Source: Candidatus Poseidoniaceae archaeon (GTDB taxonomy: Archaea; Thermoplasmatota; Poseidoniia; Poseidoniales; Poseidoniaceae). From it: 7,340 nt of DNA. Below are positions 1 through 6,747 of this stretch, in pieces. The position numbers and the translations under genes are program-made. The stretch is from positions 1 to 7,340 of the forward strand of contig JAPKCL010000084.1 of assembly GCA_028822955.1 (NCBI GenBank). Direction: 5' to 3'. Below the pieces are notes generated by a model. The model was given only the letters and a program-made list of their open reading frames with translations. It was not told where the DNA came from and searched no databases. The first letter of the stretch is position 1, and every line of letters begins with the position of its first letter.

Positions 1-1260
1 CCAAGCGCTGGACGGCAATGGGCAGGATGTCTGGCCGTTGCCGTCCGAGGTCAGGTTGAAACGAGATTGAAAAGATTACAACAAAAACGAGTTGATTCTG
101 TTATTTTGGCCGAGATTGGACTTCTACGCTTACATGAAGTTGGTGCACTTGAACCGTGGATTCTGGATTTGGGAGCGGTTCGAATAAGTGACATTGAATG
201 GCCAACAGCGCCTGGTCAAGGTTCCATATCCGTCCATTGTCGTTCTGAAGACATTGTTTCTTTTCAGCACCTTCGCACAATTCTGAACCATCCAGAAACC
301 GAATCGGATGTACTTGAAGAACGAAAACTCCTGTCTTCAATCGGTGGGGGTTGTCTTTACCCTGCAGGCATTAAAGTGAAGAAAGGGTATGCTTCGATTA
401 AAATATCTCCTGAGAATTGGCGAGAACTGTTTTGTAACGGATTTGAATTTGATGTTGTTCACTATCAAGGAGAAGTCGGAAACCTTGACCTCAAACCTCC
501 AATTCAAGATATTCCAAAATCTATAGAAAAGGTTTCTAAAGAACCTAAATTGATTTCAACTCTTAATTCGAACCGACTTGCCAGAGTCTTAGAAAACGAT
601 GGAATTCAGGTGCTCAATAAGCCAGTTCTTGAGTTGGTTGCCAAGCCTGAGAATTGGCCAAAGGATTTCATTGATGAATCCGCTCCACGCTCCGAATGGC
701 CTTACCTCGTCCTCACTTCTCCCTTTGCCGCTAAATGTGCTATTGAAGTTGCTCAATCAAACGACGACCTCAACAGGATACAATGGTTAGCTATTGGTGA
801 AGGTACAGCAAGAGCCTGCTTCAAGCGTGGAGTGACGGTTTCCATATGCGCCAAGGCTAGGAATTCTTCAGATTTGTCAGTTTACATCGACCGAATGATC
901 GACCGAAACATCAAACTGATGTTACCTCGCTCAAACGTTGGTTCAAGTGAGTTGATGACATCCTTATCTTCACTTGGATTTAATGTTGATTCATGGGTTG
1001 GCTACGAAAATAAGGCAAAGGTGGTCGATGGTATGGAAATGGGCACAAACGACGTACTCCTCCTCTCTTCGCCTTCATCTGCCAAAGCATGGATGACGAA
1101 TTCCTTGCCCATACCTAAAAATATCTTGTGCATGGGCAAAACATCAAGAGAGGAAATCGCCTCAATGGAATATTTTTCCGGCTCAACTGTTGAAGTGTTA
1201 CAGGGACCAACTGCGAAATTTATTGCGAAATGGTGGAAAAATTACGAGGTGGAATTGTGA
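1..1260 (+). CDS. hemCD: Fused HemC-HemD: porphobilinogen deaminase (C-terminal part) joined to uroporphyrinogen III synthase; 5' end outside window
   Basis: The HemC part polymerises four porphobilinogens into hydroxymethylbilane, and the HemD part closes and inverts ring D to give uroporphyrinogen III in the cytoplasm. The frame is open from base 1 (419 visible residues), so the gene starts outside the window; the first possible start, a TTG at 67, lies inside the HemC motif RGQVETRL (residues 16-23) and is not a real start. HemC signs are that motif, the SVILAEIGLLRL segment, WPTAPGQGSISVHCR (about 67-81) and GGGCLYPAG (about 115-123), whose Cys118 matches the cysteine that carries the dipyrromethane cofactor. 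After about 40 further residues and a Pro/Lys-rich linker (about 162-182), HemD follows to the end: VLTSPFAAK (about 237-245), AIGEGTARA (264-272), LLSSPSSAKAW (354-364) and CMGKTS (377-382). No stop or shift separates the two. The third HemC domain looks shorter than usual. HemD assignment rests on pattern and context because the family is poorly conserved. Confidence 0.9.
   Translation, partial: PSAGRQWAGCLAVAVRGQVETRLKRLQQKRVDSVILAEIGLLRLHEVGALEPWILDLGAVRISDIEWPTAPGQGSISVHCRSEDIVSFQHLRTILNHPETESDVLEERKLLSSIGGGCLYPAGIKVKKGYASIKISPENWRELFCNGFEFDVVHYQGEVGNLDLKPPIQDIPKSIEKVSKEPKLISTLNSNRLARVLENDGIQVLNKPVLELVAKPENWPKDFIDESAPRSEWPYLVLTSPFAAKCAIEVAQSNDDLNRIQWLAIGEGTARACFKRGVTVSICAKARNSSDLSVYIDRMIDRNIKLMLPRSNVGSSELMTSLSSLGFNVDSWVGYENKAKVVDGMEMGTNDVLLLSSPSSAKAWMTNSLPIPKNILCMGKTSREEIASMEYFSGSTVEVLQGPTAKFIAKWWKNYEVEL
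1246..1259 (+). promoter_or_regulatory. Shine-Dalgarno and GTG start of hemB inside the end of hemCD
   Basis: GAGGTG at 1246-1251 lies five bases before a GTG at 1257-1259. That GTG overlaps the hemCD stop TGA (1258-1260) in a GTGA junction. The site decides the hemB start against the in-frame ATG at 1230, which would extend the protein by nine residues into hemCD and has no such site before it. The arrangement suggests that hemB is translated by ribosomes finishing hemCD. Confidence 0.75.
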
Positions 1261-2228
1261 ATTTGAGACCCCGAATCAACCGCTGGACACCTTCTCGTAG
1301 AGATTTGAACTTTAGCGCTAGCATCCATTCCTCATTGGTGCAACCTCATTTCGTTGTAGCCGGTGAAGGCGTTGATCAACCGATTGATAGTATGCCTGGT
1401 ATTCACCGCCAATCTCCTGATGTTCTGTTGCAGACAATTGCTGCTGACATGAAGTTGGGAATTCATTCGCATATGCTGTTCCCAGTTCTCGAGGAACAAG
1501 AGAAAGACTCGACTGCAAGCGCAGCCTCCTCAAAGGACATGCCTTTATTGCACGTAATCCGCCAACTTAAATCTCAATTTGGCAATGACATTGTCGTCAT
1601 GACCGATGTGTGTTTATGCACAGCGACAGACCACGGCCATTGTGGAATTATCCATGATGAACACATTGATAACGACCTTTCTGTCACCGAATTATGTAAA
1701 ATTGCTCTTTCACATGCAGAAGCTGGTGCGGATTATGTGTCTGCCTCTGACATGATGGACGGCCGAGTTTTGGCCATTCGGACTGCATTGGAAGATGCTG
1801 GATTTGTCAATACAGGCATTCTTTCCTATTCGGTCAAGTACGCCTCGTCTTTTTATGGCCCATTCCGAGATGCAGCGGCTTCAGCACCTACTTTTGGTGA
1901 TAGAAGCAGCCATCAAATGGATATTCGTTCTGGTTATGGAGAAGCGGTATTAGAGGCTACAACTGACCAAGCAGAAGGTGCAGACATCATTATGATTAAG
2001 CCGGCAATGACGTACCTTGATGTTGTCCGAAAAGTCGCAGATGCCGTATCAAGGCCTGTGGCTGTTTACAATGTGAGCGGTGAATATTCAATGGTCATGT
2101 CCTCAACCTCAGATGACGAATCTCGAGGCAAGATGGTTCGTGAGATATTCCATTCCTTCAAAAGGGCCGGGGCTGACATCATTGTAAGTTACCATGCCCG
2201 TGAGGCAGTATCACGCAATTGGCTTTGA
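1257..2228 (+). CDS. hemB: 5-aminolaevulinate dehydratase (porphobilinogen synthase), zinc-cysteine type
   Basis: The enzyme condenses two 5-aminolaevulinate molecules to porphobilinogen in the cytoplasm. With the GTG start at 1257 it is 323 residues, the usual family length. The active-site metal loop DVCLCTATDHGHCG has Cys119, Cys121 and Cys129, the three-cysteine pattern of zinc-dependent enzymes rather than the Asp-rich magnesium-only type. The two substrate-binding lysines are visible: Lys194 in SYSVKYASSFYGPFRDAA and Lys248 in IIMIKPAMTYLD. The N-terminal RPRINRW resembles the RPRRLR start common in the family, and the C-terminal half has the expected AVYNVSGEYSM. A loop after the Cys residues carries TAT where many homologues have EYT. 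The gene overlaps hemCD by four bases and lies nine bases before hemL. The family assignment is secure; the metal preference is inferred from the cysteines. Confidence 0.96.
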   Translation: MNLRPRINRWTPSRRDLNFSASIHSSLVQPHFVVAGEGVDQPIDSMPGIHRQSPDVLLQTIAADMKLGIHSHMLFPVLEEQEKDSTASAASSKDMPLLHVIRQLKSQFGNDIVVMTDVCLCTATDHGHCGIIHDEHIDNDLSVTELCKIALSHAEAGADYVSASDMMDGRVLAIRTALEDAGFVNTGILSYSVKYASSFYGPFRDAAASAPTFGDRSSHQMDIRSGYGEAVLEATTDQAEGADIIMIKPAMTYLDVVRKVADAVSRPVAVYNVSGEYSMVMSSTSDDESRGKMVREIFHSFKRAGADIIVSYHAREAVSRNWL

Positions 2229-2232
2229 GGTG
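2227..2232 (+). promoter_or_regulatory. Shine-Dalgarno for hemL overlapping the hemB stop codon
   Basis: GAGGTG shares its first two bases with the hemB stop TGA (2226-2228) and lies five bases before the hemL ATG at 2238. It supports this ATG over a second in-frame ATG at codon 8. Confidence 0.7.
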
Positions 2233-2237
2233 TTAAG

Positions 2238-3527
2238 ATGCAACGTGAGAAATCGGATATGCTTCACCACGAAGCACTCGAACACTTAGTTGGCGGTGTG
2301 AATTCCCCAGTTCGAGCATTCAAGTCAGTTCATGGAAACCCGATTTATTTCGAAAAAGCATCCGGCGCTATTGTGACCGATGTGGACGGTAATGAACTCG
2401 TTGACTTTGTCCAATCATGGGGTCCTCTGGTTCACGGTCATTCTCATCCGGAAATTCTCGATGCAGTCTATCAAAAGATGCAGAATGGGACTTCTTTTGG
2501 CGCCCCCCACAGAGGGGAAATCGAATTAGCAAAAAGAGTAAAAAAGCGATTTTCACACATGGACAAGGTCCGTTTTGTTTCATCAGGAACCGAGGCTGTG
2601 ATGAGTGCAGTCCGCCTTGCGCGGGGCTATACTGGTCGTGACCTCTTGGTCAAGTTTGAAGGCTGTTATCACGGTCATATCGATTCATTACTGGTCAGTT
2701 CTGGAAGTGGTTTAGCCACCTTTGGCATCGCCAGCAGTCCGGGGATTCCGAAGGATACAGTCGCTACCACTTTGATCGCTCCACTTGATGATGATGAAGC
2801 AGTCGACCATCTGTTCAACGAACACGGGCATGAAATTGCTGCAGTTATCATCGAGCCTTTGCCCGCTAATAACGGTCTTTTAGTTCAACGTCATGAATAC
2901 CTCGCTAAACTCCGTGGGTTATGCCATAAGTACGGCGCTTTGTTGATTTTTGACGAAGTAATCAGCGGTTTCCGTTTCAAGGATGGAAGTTATGGGGAGA
3001 TTTCAGGTGTCACTCCAGACATCACTGCATTGGGTAAAATCATTGGCGGCGGTCTTCCCGTTGGAGCTTACGGGGCTCGAAGTGAGATTATGGAAAAACT
3101 ATCGCCACTCGGTCCTGTTTACCAGGCAGGAACGCTCTCTGGAAATCCACTTGCGATGGCGGCAGGAATTACCACCCTCGACCTTCTGGATGAAGAAGCG
3201 TATGACAGGCTTGAATCGCTTGGTCAATATCTTGATGGATGCGTCGAGCCTATTCTTGCGAAACATGGCTACCCTATGCGCCTCATGAGGCGCGGTAGTT
3301 TGTTTTGGTTTTCTCCAAGTTCAGCTCAACCGCCAGCAAGGGCAGACTTGATTCCAAGCGATGCTGGTATGTTATATTCGGACGTGCACAAGGGTTTACT
3401 CGAGAGAGGATACATGCTAGCCCCATCGGTCTATGAAATCGGATTTATTGCAACTGTCCACGAGGAACATCACCTCCTCGGTATGGCTAAAGCACTGGAT
3501 GAAGTCCTCGAAGAATTGGAGTGGTAA
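2238..3527 (+). CDS. hemL: Glutamate-1-semialdehyde 2,1-aminomutase
   Basis: This pyridoxal-phosphate enzyme turns glutamate-1-semialdehyde, made by HemA from glutamyl-tRNA, into 5-aminolaevulinate. Its presence shows the C5 route to tetrapyrroles. The 429 residues match the family length and the fold-type I aminotransferase plan. Visible motifs are LVGGVNSPVRAF (17-28), SWGPLVHGHSHPEI (60-73), the phosphate-binding SSGTEAVMSAVRLAR (115-129), the histidine-rich FEGCYHGHID (140-149), FDEVISGFR (238-246) with the cofactor-pyridine Asp239, and TALGKIIGGGLPVGAYG (263-279) with the Schiff-base Lys266. A glycine-rich region and AGTLSGNPLAMAAG follow, as expected for HemL rather than a general class-III transaminase. 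It lies nine bases after hemB and one base before hemE. It acts upstream of HemB in the pathway although it is encoded after hemB. hemA itself is not in the window. Confidence 0.97.
   Translation: MQREKSDMLHHEALEHLVGGVNSPVRAFKSVHGNPIYFEKASGAIVTDVDGNELVDFVQSWGPLVHGHSHPEILDAVYQKMQNGTSFGAPHRGEIELAKRVKKRFSHMDKVRFVSSGTEAVMSAVRLARGYTGRDLLVKFEGCYHGHIDSLLVSSGSGLATFGIASSPGIPKDTVATTLIAPLDDDEAVDHLFNEHGHEIAAVIIEPLPANNGLLVQRHEYLAKLRGLCHKYGALLIFDEVISGFRFKDGSYGEISGVTPDITALGKIIGGGLPVGAYGARSEIMEKLSPLGPVYQAGTLSGNPLAMAAGITTLDLLDEEAYDRLESLGQYLDGCVEPILAKHGYPMRLMRRGSLFWFSPSSAQPPARADLIPSDAGMLYSDVHKGLLERGYMLAPSVYEIGFIATVHEEHHLLGMAKALDEVLEELEW
3518..3523 (+). promoter_or_regulatory. Shine-Dalgarno for hemE inside the end of hemL
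   Basis: GGAGTG lies in the last codons of hemL, five bases before the ATG at 3529. It fixes the hemE start there, although the frame is open further left to about 3433, inside hemL. Confidence 0.65.
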
Positions 3528-3528
3528 T

Positions 3529-4560
3529 ATGAACGGAAAGCAACGAATTGTTTCTGCTTTGAATCTTAAGCCAGTCGACAGAACACCTGTTTGGTTTATG
3601 CGTCAAGCTGGCAGACACCTGCCAGAATATCGAAAGATAGCCGCGGAGCATTCCTTCTGGGAACGTTGCATGGATGTTGACCTGTGTACCGATATCACGC
3701 TCCAACCTTTGAACAGGTACAAAGGCATAGATGCAGCAATTATCTTCAGTGATATCCTCACACCCCTCCCAAGCCTCGGTTATGATGTGGAATATGGTGG
3801 AGGTATTCGAATTAGTGATTTTGATTTCTCGGACGTTGACGATTGGAGTGATTTCAATGCACGAAAGCACGCTCCTTGGGCTGCTGACGGACTCAAAGCG
3901 GTCGGTGAAGAAGTTGGAGATTCCAAGGCATGCCTCGGATTTGTTGGCTCGCCATGGACCATTTGCATGTATTTACTATCCGGTGGAACTGGCGACAAAG
4001 ACTTCCATAATGCTCGGTCGAAAATCTATTCAAATCCCGAAGAGGCAGAGAACCTTCTCTTGAAGATGGGAGAAATCGTTGGAGGTTTATTGGCCGATCA
4101 AGTAAACCATGGTGGTGCAGACGCAGTTCAAGTCTTCGACACTTGGGCCGGTCTTCTCTCACCAGATACATACCGTAAGTTTGCTATGCCTGCAACTCAG
4201 AGAACGATTGAAGTGTTCCGAGAGAAAGTCGGGACAGATGTTCCTTTGATTCACTACGCAAAAGGCTCGGGCCATCTGCATTCGGCCATTCGTGAACTCG
4301 ATGTGAACGCCATTTCATTGGATTGGAGAGACGATTTAGCGCAAAACCGTGCTCAATTCGGTGACCAACTTGCGTTCCAAGGAAACCTCGACCCGTCCTT
4401 ACTTCACGGTTCAACAGACATGGCACGAGTCGCAACTCAGGATGTTCTCAAAGCAGCTGGAGATAAACCTGGACACATTTTCAATTTGGGTCACGGGTTT
4501 GCTCCTTCAGCAAGAATTGATTGCGTCGAGACCGTTCTCCGCGAGATTACAGGTGAGTAA
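3529..4560 (+). CDS. hemE: Uroporphyrinogen III decarboxylase
   Basis: The enzyme removes carboxyl groups from the four acetate side chains of uroporphyrinogen III, giving coproporphyrinogen III, without a cofactor. The 343 residues match the family. The N-terminal signature PVWFMRQAGRHLPEYR (20-35) includes the substrate-binding arginines 25 and 29. The catalytic aspartate is Asp75 in IIFSDILTPL, the tyrosine region is GFVGSPWTICMYLLSGG (137-153) with Tyr148, the central loop is QVFDTWAGLLSP (201-212), and the C-terminal motif is FNLGHGFAP (318-326) with the conserved histidine. The start at 3529 begins right at the conserved KQRIVSALNLKPVDRTPVW segment and has a Shine-Dalgarno before it. 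The longer open frame from 3433 would overlap hemL by 95 bases and add residues not seen in the family. It is one base after hemL and two before hemF. Confidence 0.97.
   Translation: MNGKQRIVSALNLKPVDRTPVWFMRQAGRHLPEYRKIAAEHSFWERCMDVDLCTDITLQPLNRYKGIDAAIIFSDILTPLPSLGYDVEYGGGIRISDFDFSDVDDWSDFNARKHAPWAADGLKAVGEEVGDSKACLGFVGSPWTICMYLLSGGTGDKDFHNARSKIYSNPEEAENLLLKMGEIVGGLLADQVNHGGADAVQVFDTWAGLLSPDTYRKFAMPATQRTIEVFREKVGTDVPLIHYAKGSGHLHSAIRELDVNAISLDWRDDLAQNRAQFGDQLAFQGNLDPSLLHGSTDMARVATQDVLKAAGDKPGHIFNLGHGFAPSARIDCVETVLREITGE
4551..4556 (+). promoter_or_regulatory. Shine-Dalgarno for hemF inside the end of hemE
   Basis: AGGTGA lies just before the hemE stop TAA (4558-4560) and six bases before the hemF ATG at 4563. 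It supports the first of three nearby in-frame ATG codons (4563, 4575, 4584). Confidence 0.65.
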
Positions 4561-4562
4561 TC

Positions 4563-5474
4563 ATGCGCCAGTCCATGATCGACATGGTATATCAGATTCA
4601 AGATGAAATCTGTAAAGCACTGCAAAGCATCGATGGAGTCGATTACCGCCAAGATGAATGGACCCGTGAAGAAGGTGGGGGCGGACGAAGCAGAGTTTTT
4701 TCCGGAGGAAAGGTCTTTGAAAAAGCAGGTGTCAATGTCAGTGTTGTTCATGGAACTTTAAGCCCTCAAGCCGCACAATCCATGGGCGGTGGTCATGAAC
4801 TCGAAGGCAAAGACTTGGATTTTTTCGCCACAGGCGTAAGTCTTGTGTTACACCCACATAATCCAATGGCTCCTACAGTCCATGCCAATTATCGGTACTT
4901 TGAACGAGGTGAAGGTGAGAAAGAAGGCAGTTGGTGGTTTGGTGGAGGCGCAGATTTAACGCCCAGTTATCTTTTTGAAGACGATGCTAAGCACTTCCAT
5001 CAAGTTCTCAAAAATGCTTGTGACCAACATGAAGTGGCTGATTATCCTACTTACAAAAAATGGTGCGATGATTACTTTCACATCATACACAGGGGCGAGC
5101 GACGAGGCCTTGGAGGCATCTTCTTTGATGATTTGAACAGCGCCAGTAAAGAGGATTGTTTCAAATTCGTAACCGAATGTGCTCACTCTTTCTTGCCCTC
5201 CTATCTTCCTCTTCTTGAGAAAAGAAAAGACATGCCCTTCACAGATGAGCAAAAAGAATGGCAGCAACTGCGGCGAGGCCGGTATGTTGAATTTAATTTG
5301 GTCTATGACCGAGGAACCAAGTTTGGCCTTACCACAAATGGCCGAATAGAGAGTATTCTCATGTCCCTTCCACTCACTTCCCGTTGGGAATACTGCCATG
5401 AAGTAGTGCCAGGTAGCCAAGAAGACCTTCTCTCACAGGTCCTCAAAGAACCACGTGATTGGCTCATAGATTGA
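4563..5474 (+). CDS. hemF: Oxygen-dependent coproporphyrinogen III oxidase
   Basis: HemF uses molecular oxygen to decarboxylate two propionate side chains of coproporphyrinogen III to vinyl groups, giving protoporphyrinogen IX. The 303 residues match bacterial HemF, and the conserved blocks appear in order: DEWTREEGGGGRSRVF (31-46) with GGKVFEKAGVNVSVVHG, HPHNPMAPTVHANYRYFE (97-114), WWFGGGADLTPSYLFEDD (124-141), GERRGLGGIFFDDLN (178-192), and near the C-terminus RRGRYVEFNLVYDRGTKFGL (237-256) followed by SLPLTSRWEY. This is unrelated to the oxygen-independent radical-SAM HemN, so the step requires oxygen. The gene starts two bases after hemE and ends 13 bases before the protoporphyrinogen oxidase gene, whose substrate it makes. 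No missing motif or frame break is seen. Confidence 0.97.
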   Translation: MRQSMIDMVYQIQDEICKALQSIDGVDYRQDEWTREEGGGGRSRVFSGGKVFEKAGVNVSVVHGTLSPQAAQSMGGGHELEGKDLDFFATGVSLVLHPHNPMAPTVHANYRYFERGEGEKEGSWWFGGGADLTPSYLFEDDAKHFHQVLKNACDQHEVADYPTYKKWCDDYFHIIHRGERRGLGGIFFDDLNSASKEDCFKFVTECAHSFLPSYLPLLEKRKDMPFTDEQKEWQQLRRGRYVEFNLVYDRGTKFGLTTNGRIESILMSLPLTSRWEYCHEVVPGSQEDLLSQVLKEPRDWLID

Positions 5475-5475
5475 A

Positions 5476-5480
5476 GAGGA
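5476..5480 (+). promoter_or_regulatory. Shine-Dalgarno for the protoporphyrinogen oxidase gene
   Basis: GAGGA begins just after the hemF stop TGA (5472-5474) and lies seven bases before the ATG at 5488. It supports this start, which gives about 29 residues before the FAD-binding motif. A further AAGGAGG-like stretch near 5549-5555 has no start codon at a useful distance. Confidence 0.55.
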
Positions 5481-5487
5481 TGTTGCC

Positions 5488-6747
5488 ATGTCGGACGTTG
5501 CAAGTTGGATTCGTCACGGCGTAGAAATGCGGCGTCCACTGTTGGTCAAGGAGGCTCTGTCTCTTTCGGATAAGGTGGTCATTGTCGGTGGTGGCCTTTC
5601 AGGAATGTGCTGTGCATACCGGATAGCGCAAAAAAGCCCACATGTAGAGATTGTACTTGTTGAGAAGTCGGAGCGTCTTGGAGGAGTAATTTCCACTTGG
5701 TCAGAGGGTGAATGGATTTGTGACCTCGCAGTCAACGCAACAAGAGCCCACCCCGCCTTTTGGAGGCTGGTCGAAGATCTCAATCTTTCAAAGCAATTTA
5801 ACCCCTCACAGCCAAGAGCAAAATCTCGTTGGGTATTACTCGGAGAAAAGCGACATCGTTTGTCTGCTTTGTCCTTGTTCAAAATTGGCCCGATACGCTT
5901 GCTCAAAGCAATAATCAAAGCAAGAAATGGTGGCGCTTCAGTAGCCGAATTACTCCCGCACAAACAGATTGCAGATGCGTTGACGTTGGGTATTGTTAAC
6001 AACACCTCAGAGAATGTTGATGCCGACTTCTTGATGCCTTCGATGACTCAATTTGGACCTCCACCGCCCATTAAGGGTTCCAGTTTAAAAAAGCAAATCA
6101 AAGCCACTTATCCTCTTTTCACCCCCGAGAAAGGTGCAGTTGCTTCCTTCGATGGAGGTATGGAATCGCTTGTTGTGGCACTACAAAGTCAACTTGAATC
6201 ATTGGAAAATGTTACCGTCATTACTGGCCAAACTGTTGAATCACCCCAATCAATTGCGAGCGAATTTGAGGTGCCATTGGAATCGGTTCTTTGGACGGCA
6301 CCTGTTGTTGAAAAAGGGAGAAATTTAACGCATTTGAGCGTTTTCGCAGTCGGTTTTCGAGACATCGATGTCGCAGATGTTCGCTATGGCTATGGGACCT
6401 TGATTCCGGATGCTTCCATCCCCATCAGCGGCATTCTTCATGAAAGTGATCTTCATCATTCAAAACGGGCACCAGAAGGTCACCGTTTGTTTCGAATCAT
6501 GGTGCCTCACAATCGTTGGGACGGAGATGAAAACCTGATTAGAAAATCTATAGAACGGCTCTTGAGCCATAAGGAACCTGCGCTTTTCAGAAACCTTGGT
6601 ATTCAAACAATCCCCAGTTATCCACCAGGATACATGCAAGAGATTTCCCAAAAAGCAACCGATTGCAATTATCTCGGTTGGGGCATGAGCGGTGTTTCCG
6701 TAACCCATGTAGTCGATGAGGCTGAACGAGTTGCAGAACTTTTCTAA
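5488..6747 (+). CDS. hemY: FAD-dependent protoporphyrinogen IX oxidase, HemY/PPOX type, divergent
   Basis: The predicted reaction is the six-electron oxidation of protoporphyrinogen IX to protoporphyrin IX with FAD and oxygen. The 419 residues contain the dinucleotide-binding VVIVGGGLSGMCCAYR (30-45), the FAD-ribose VEKSERLGGVIST (58-70), AVASFDGGMESLVVALQ (217-233), GYGTLIPD (301-308) with ISGILHESDLHHSKRAPEGH, and the C-terminal FAD segment NYLGWGMSGVSVTHVVDEAE (394-413). This set and order are those of HemY/PPOX. Odd points are an extra 29 residues before the Rossmann strand, an overall length below the usual 450-470, and replacement of the usual E-x-GP-type block after the FAD motif by CDLAVNATRAHPAFW (78-92). 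Neighbours hemF and hemH make and use its substrate and product. Since HemF is present, the protoporphyrin route is meant rather than the coproporphyrin route. Other FAD amine-oxidase-like desaturases share the fold, but the context argues against them. Confidence 0.9.
   Translation: MSDVASWIRHGVEMRRPLLVKEALSLSDKVVIVGGGLSGMCCAYRIAQKSPHVEIVLVEKSERLGGVISTWSEGEWICDLAVNATRAHPAFWRLVEDLNLSKQFNPSQPRAKSRWVLLGEKRHRLSALSLFKIGPIRLLKAIIKARNGGASVAELLPHKQIADALTLGIVNNTSENVDADFLMPSMTQFGPPPPIKGSSLKKQIKATYPLFTPEKGAVASFDGGMESLVVALQSQLESLENVTVITGQTVESPQSIASEFEVPLESVLWTAPVVEKGRNLTHLSVFAVGFRDIDVADVRYGYGTLIPDASIPISGILHESDLHHSKRAPEGHRLFRIMVPHNRWDGDENLIRKSIERLLSHKEPALFRNLGIQTIPSYPPGYMQEISQKATDCNYLGWGMSGVSVTHVVDEAERVAELF

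Noticed and set aside
1..45. Possible frameshift in the first codons of hemC, because the residues before RGQVETRL do not show the usual RPDL-like segment
   Set aside because: The spacing to where the conserved arginine pair should be is about right and the frame has no stop; there is too little sequence to claim a shift.
67..69. TTG as a possible start of the first gene
   Set aside because: The codon is the Leu of the HemC motif RGQVETRL and the frame is open to base 1 with HemC-like sequence, so the gene simply begins outside the window.
3433..3528. 32-codon N-terminal extension of hemE within hemL
   Set aside because: It overlaps conserved hemL coding sequence; the ATG at 3529 has a good Shine-Dalgarno and begins where the HemE family begins.
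4956..5420. 154-codon open frame on the minus strand opposite hemF
   Set aside because: It lies entirely opposite a well-conserved hemF, shows no recognisable domain and has no convincing ribosome-binding site; it is a shadow of the coding strand.
5514..6005. 163-codon open frame on the minus strand opposite hemY
   Set aside because: The opposite strand carries clear FAD-binding motifs in frame, while this frame gives low-complexity Ser/Arg/Pro-rich peptide without family resemblance.
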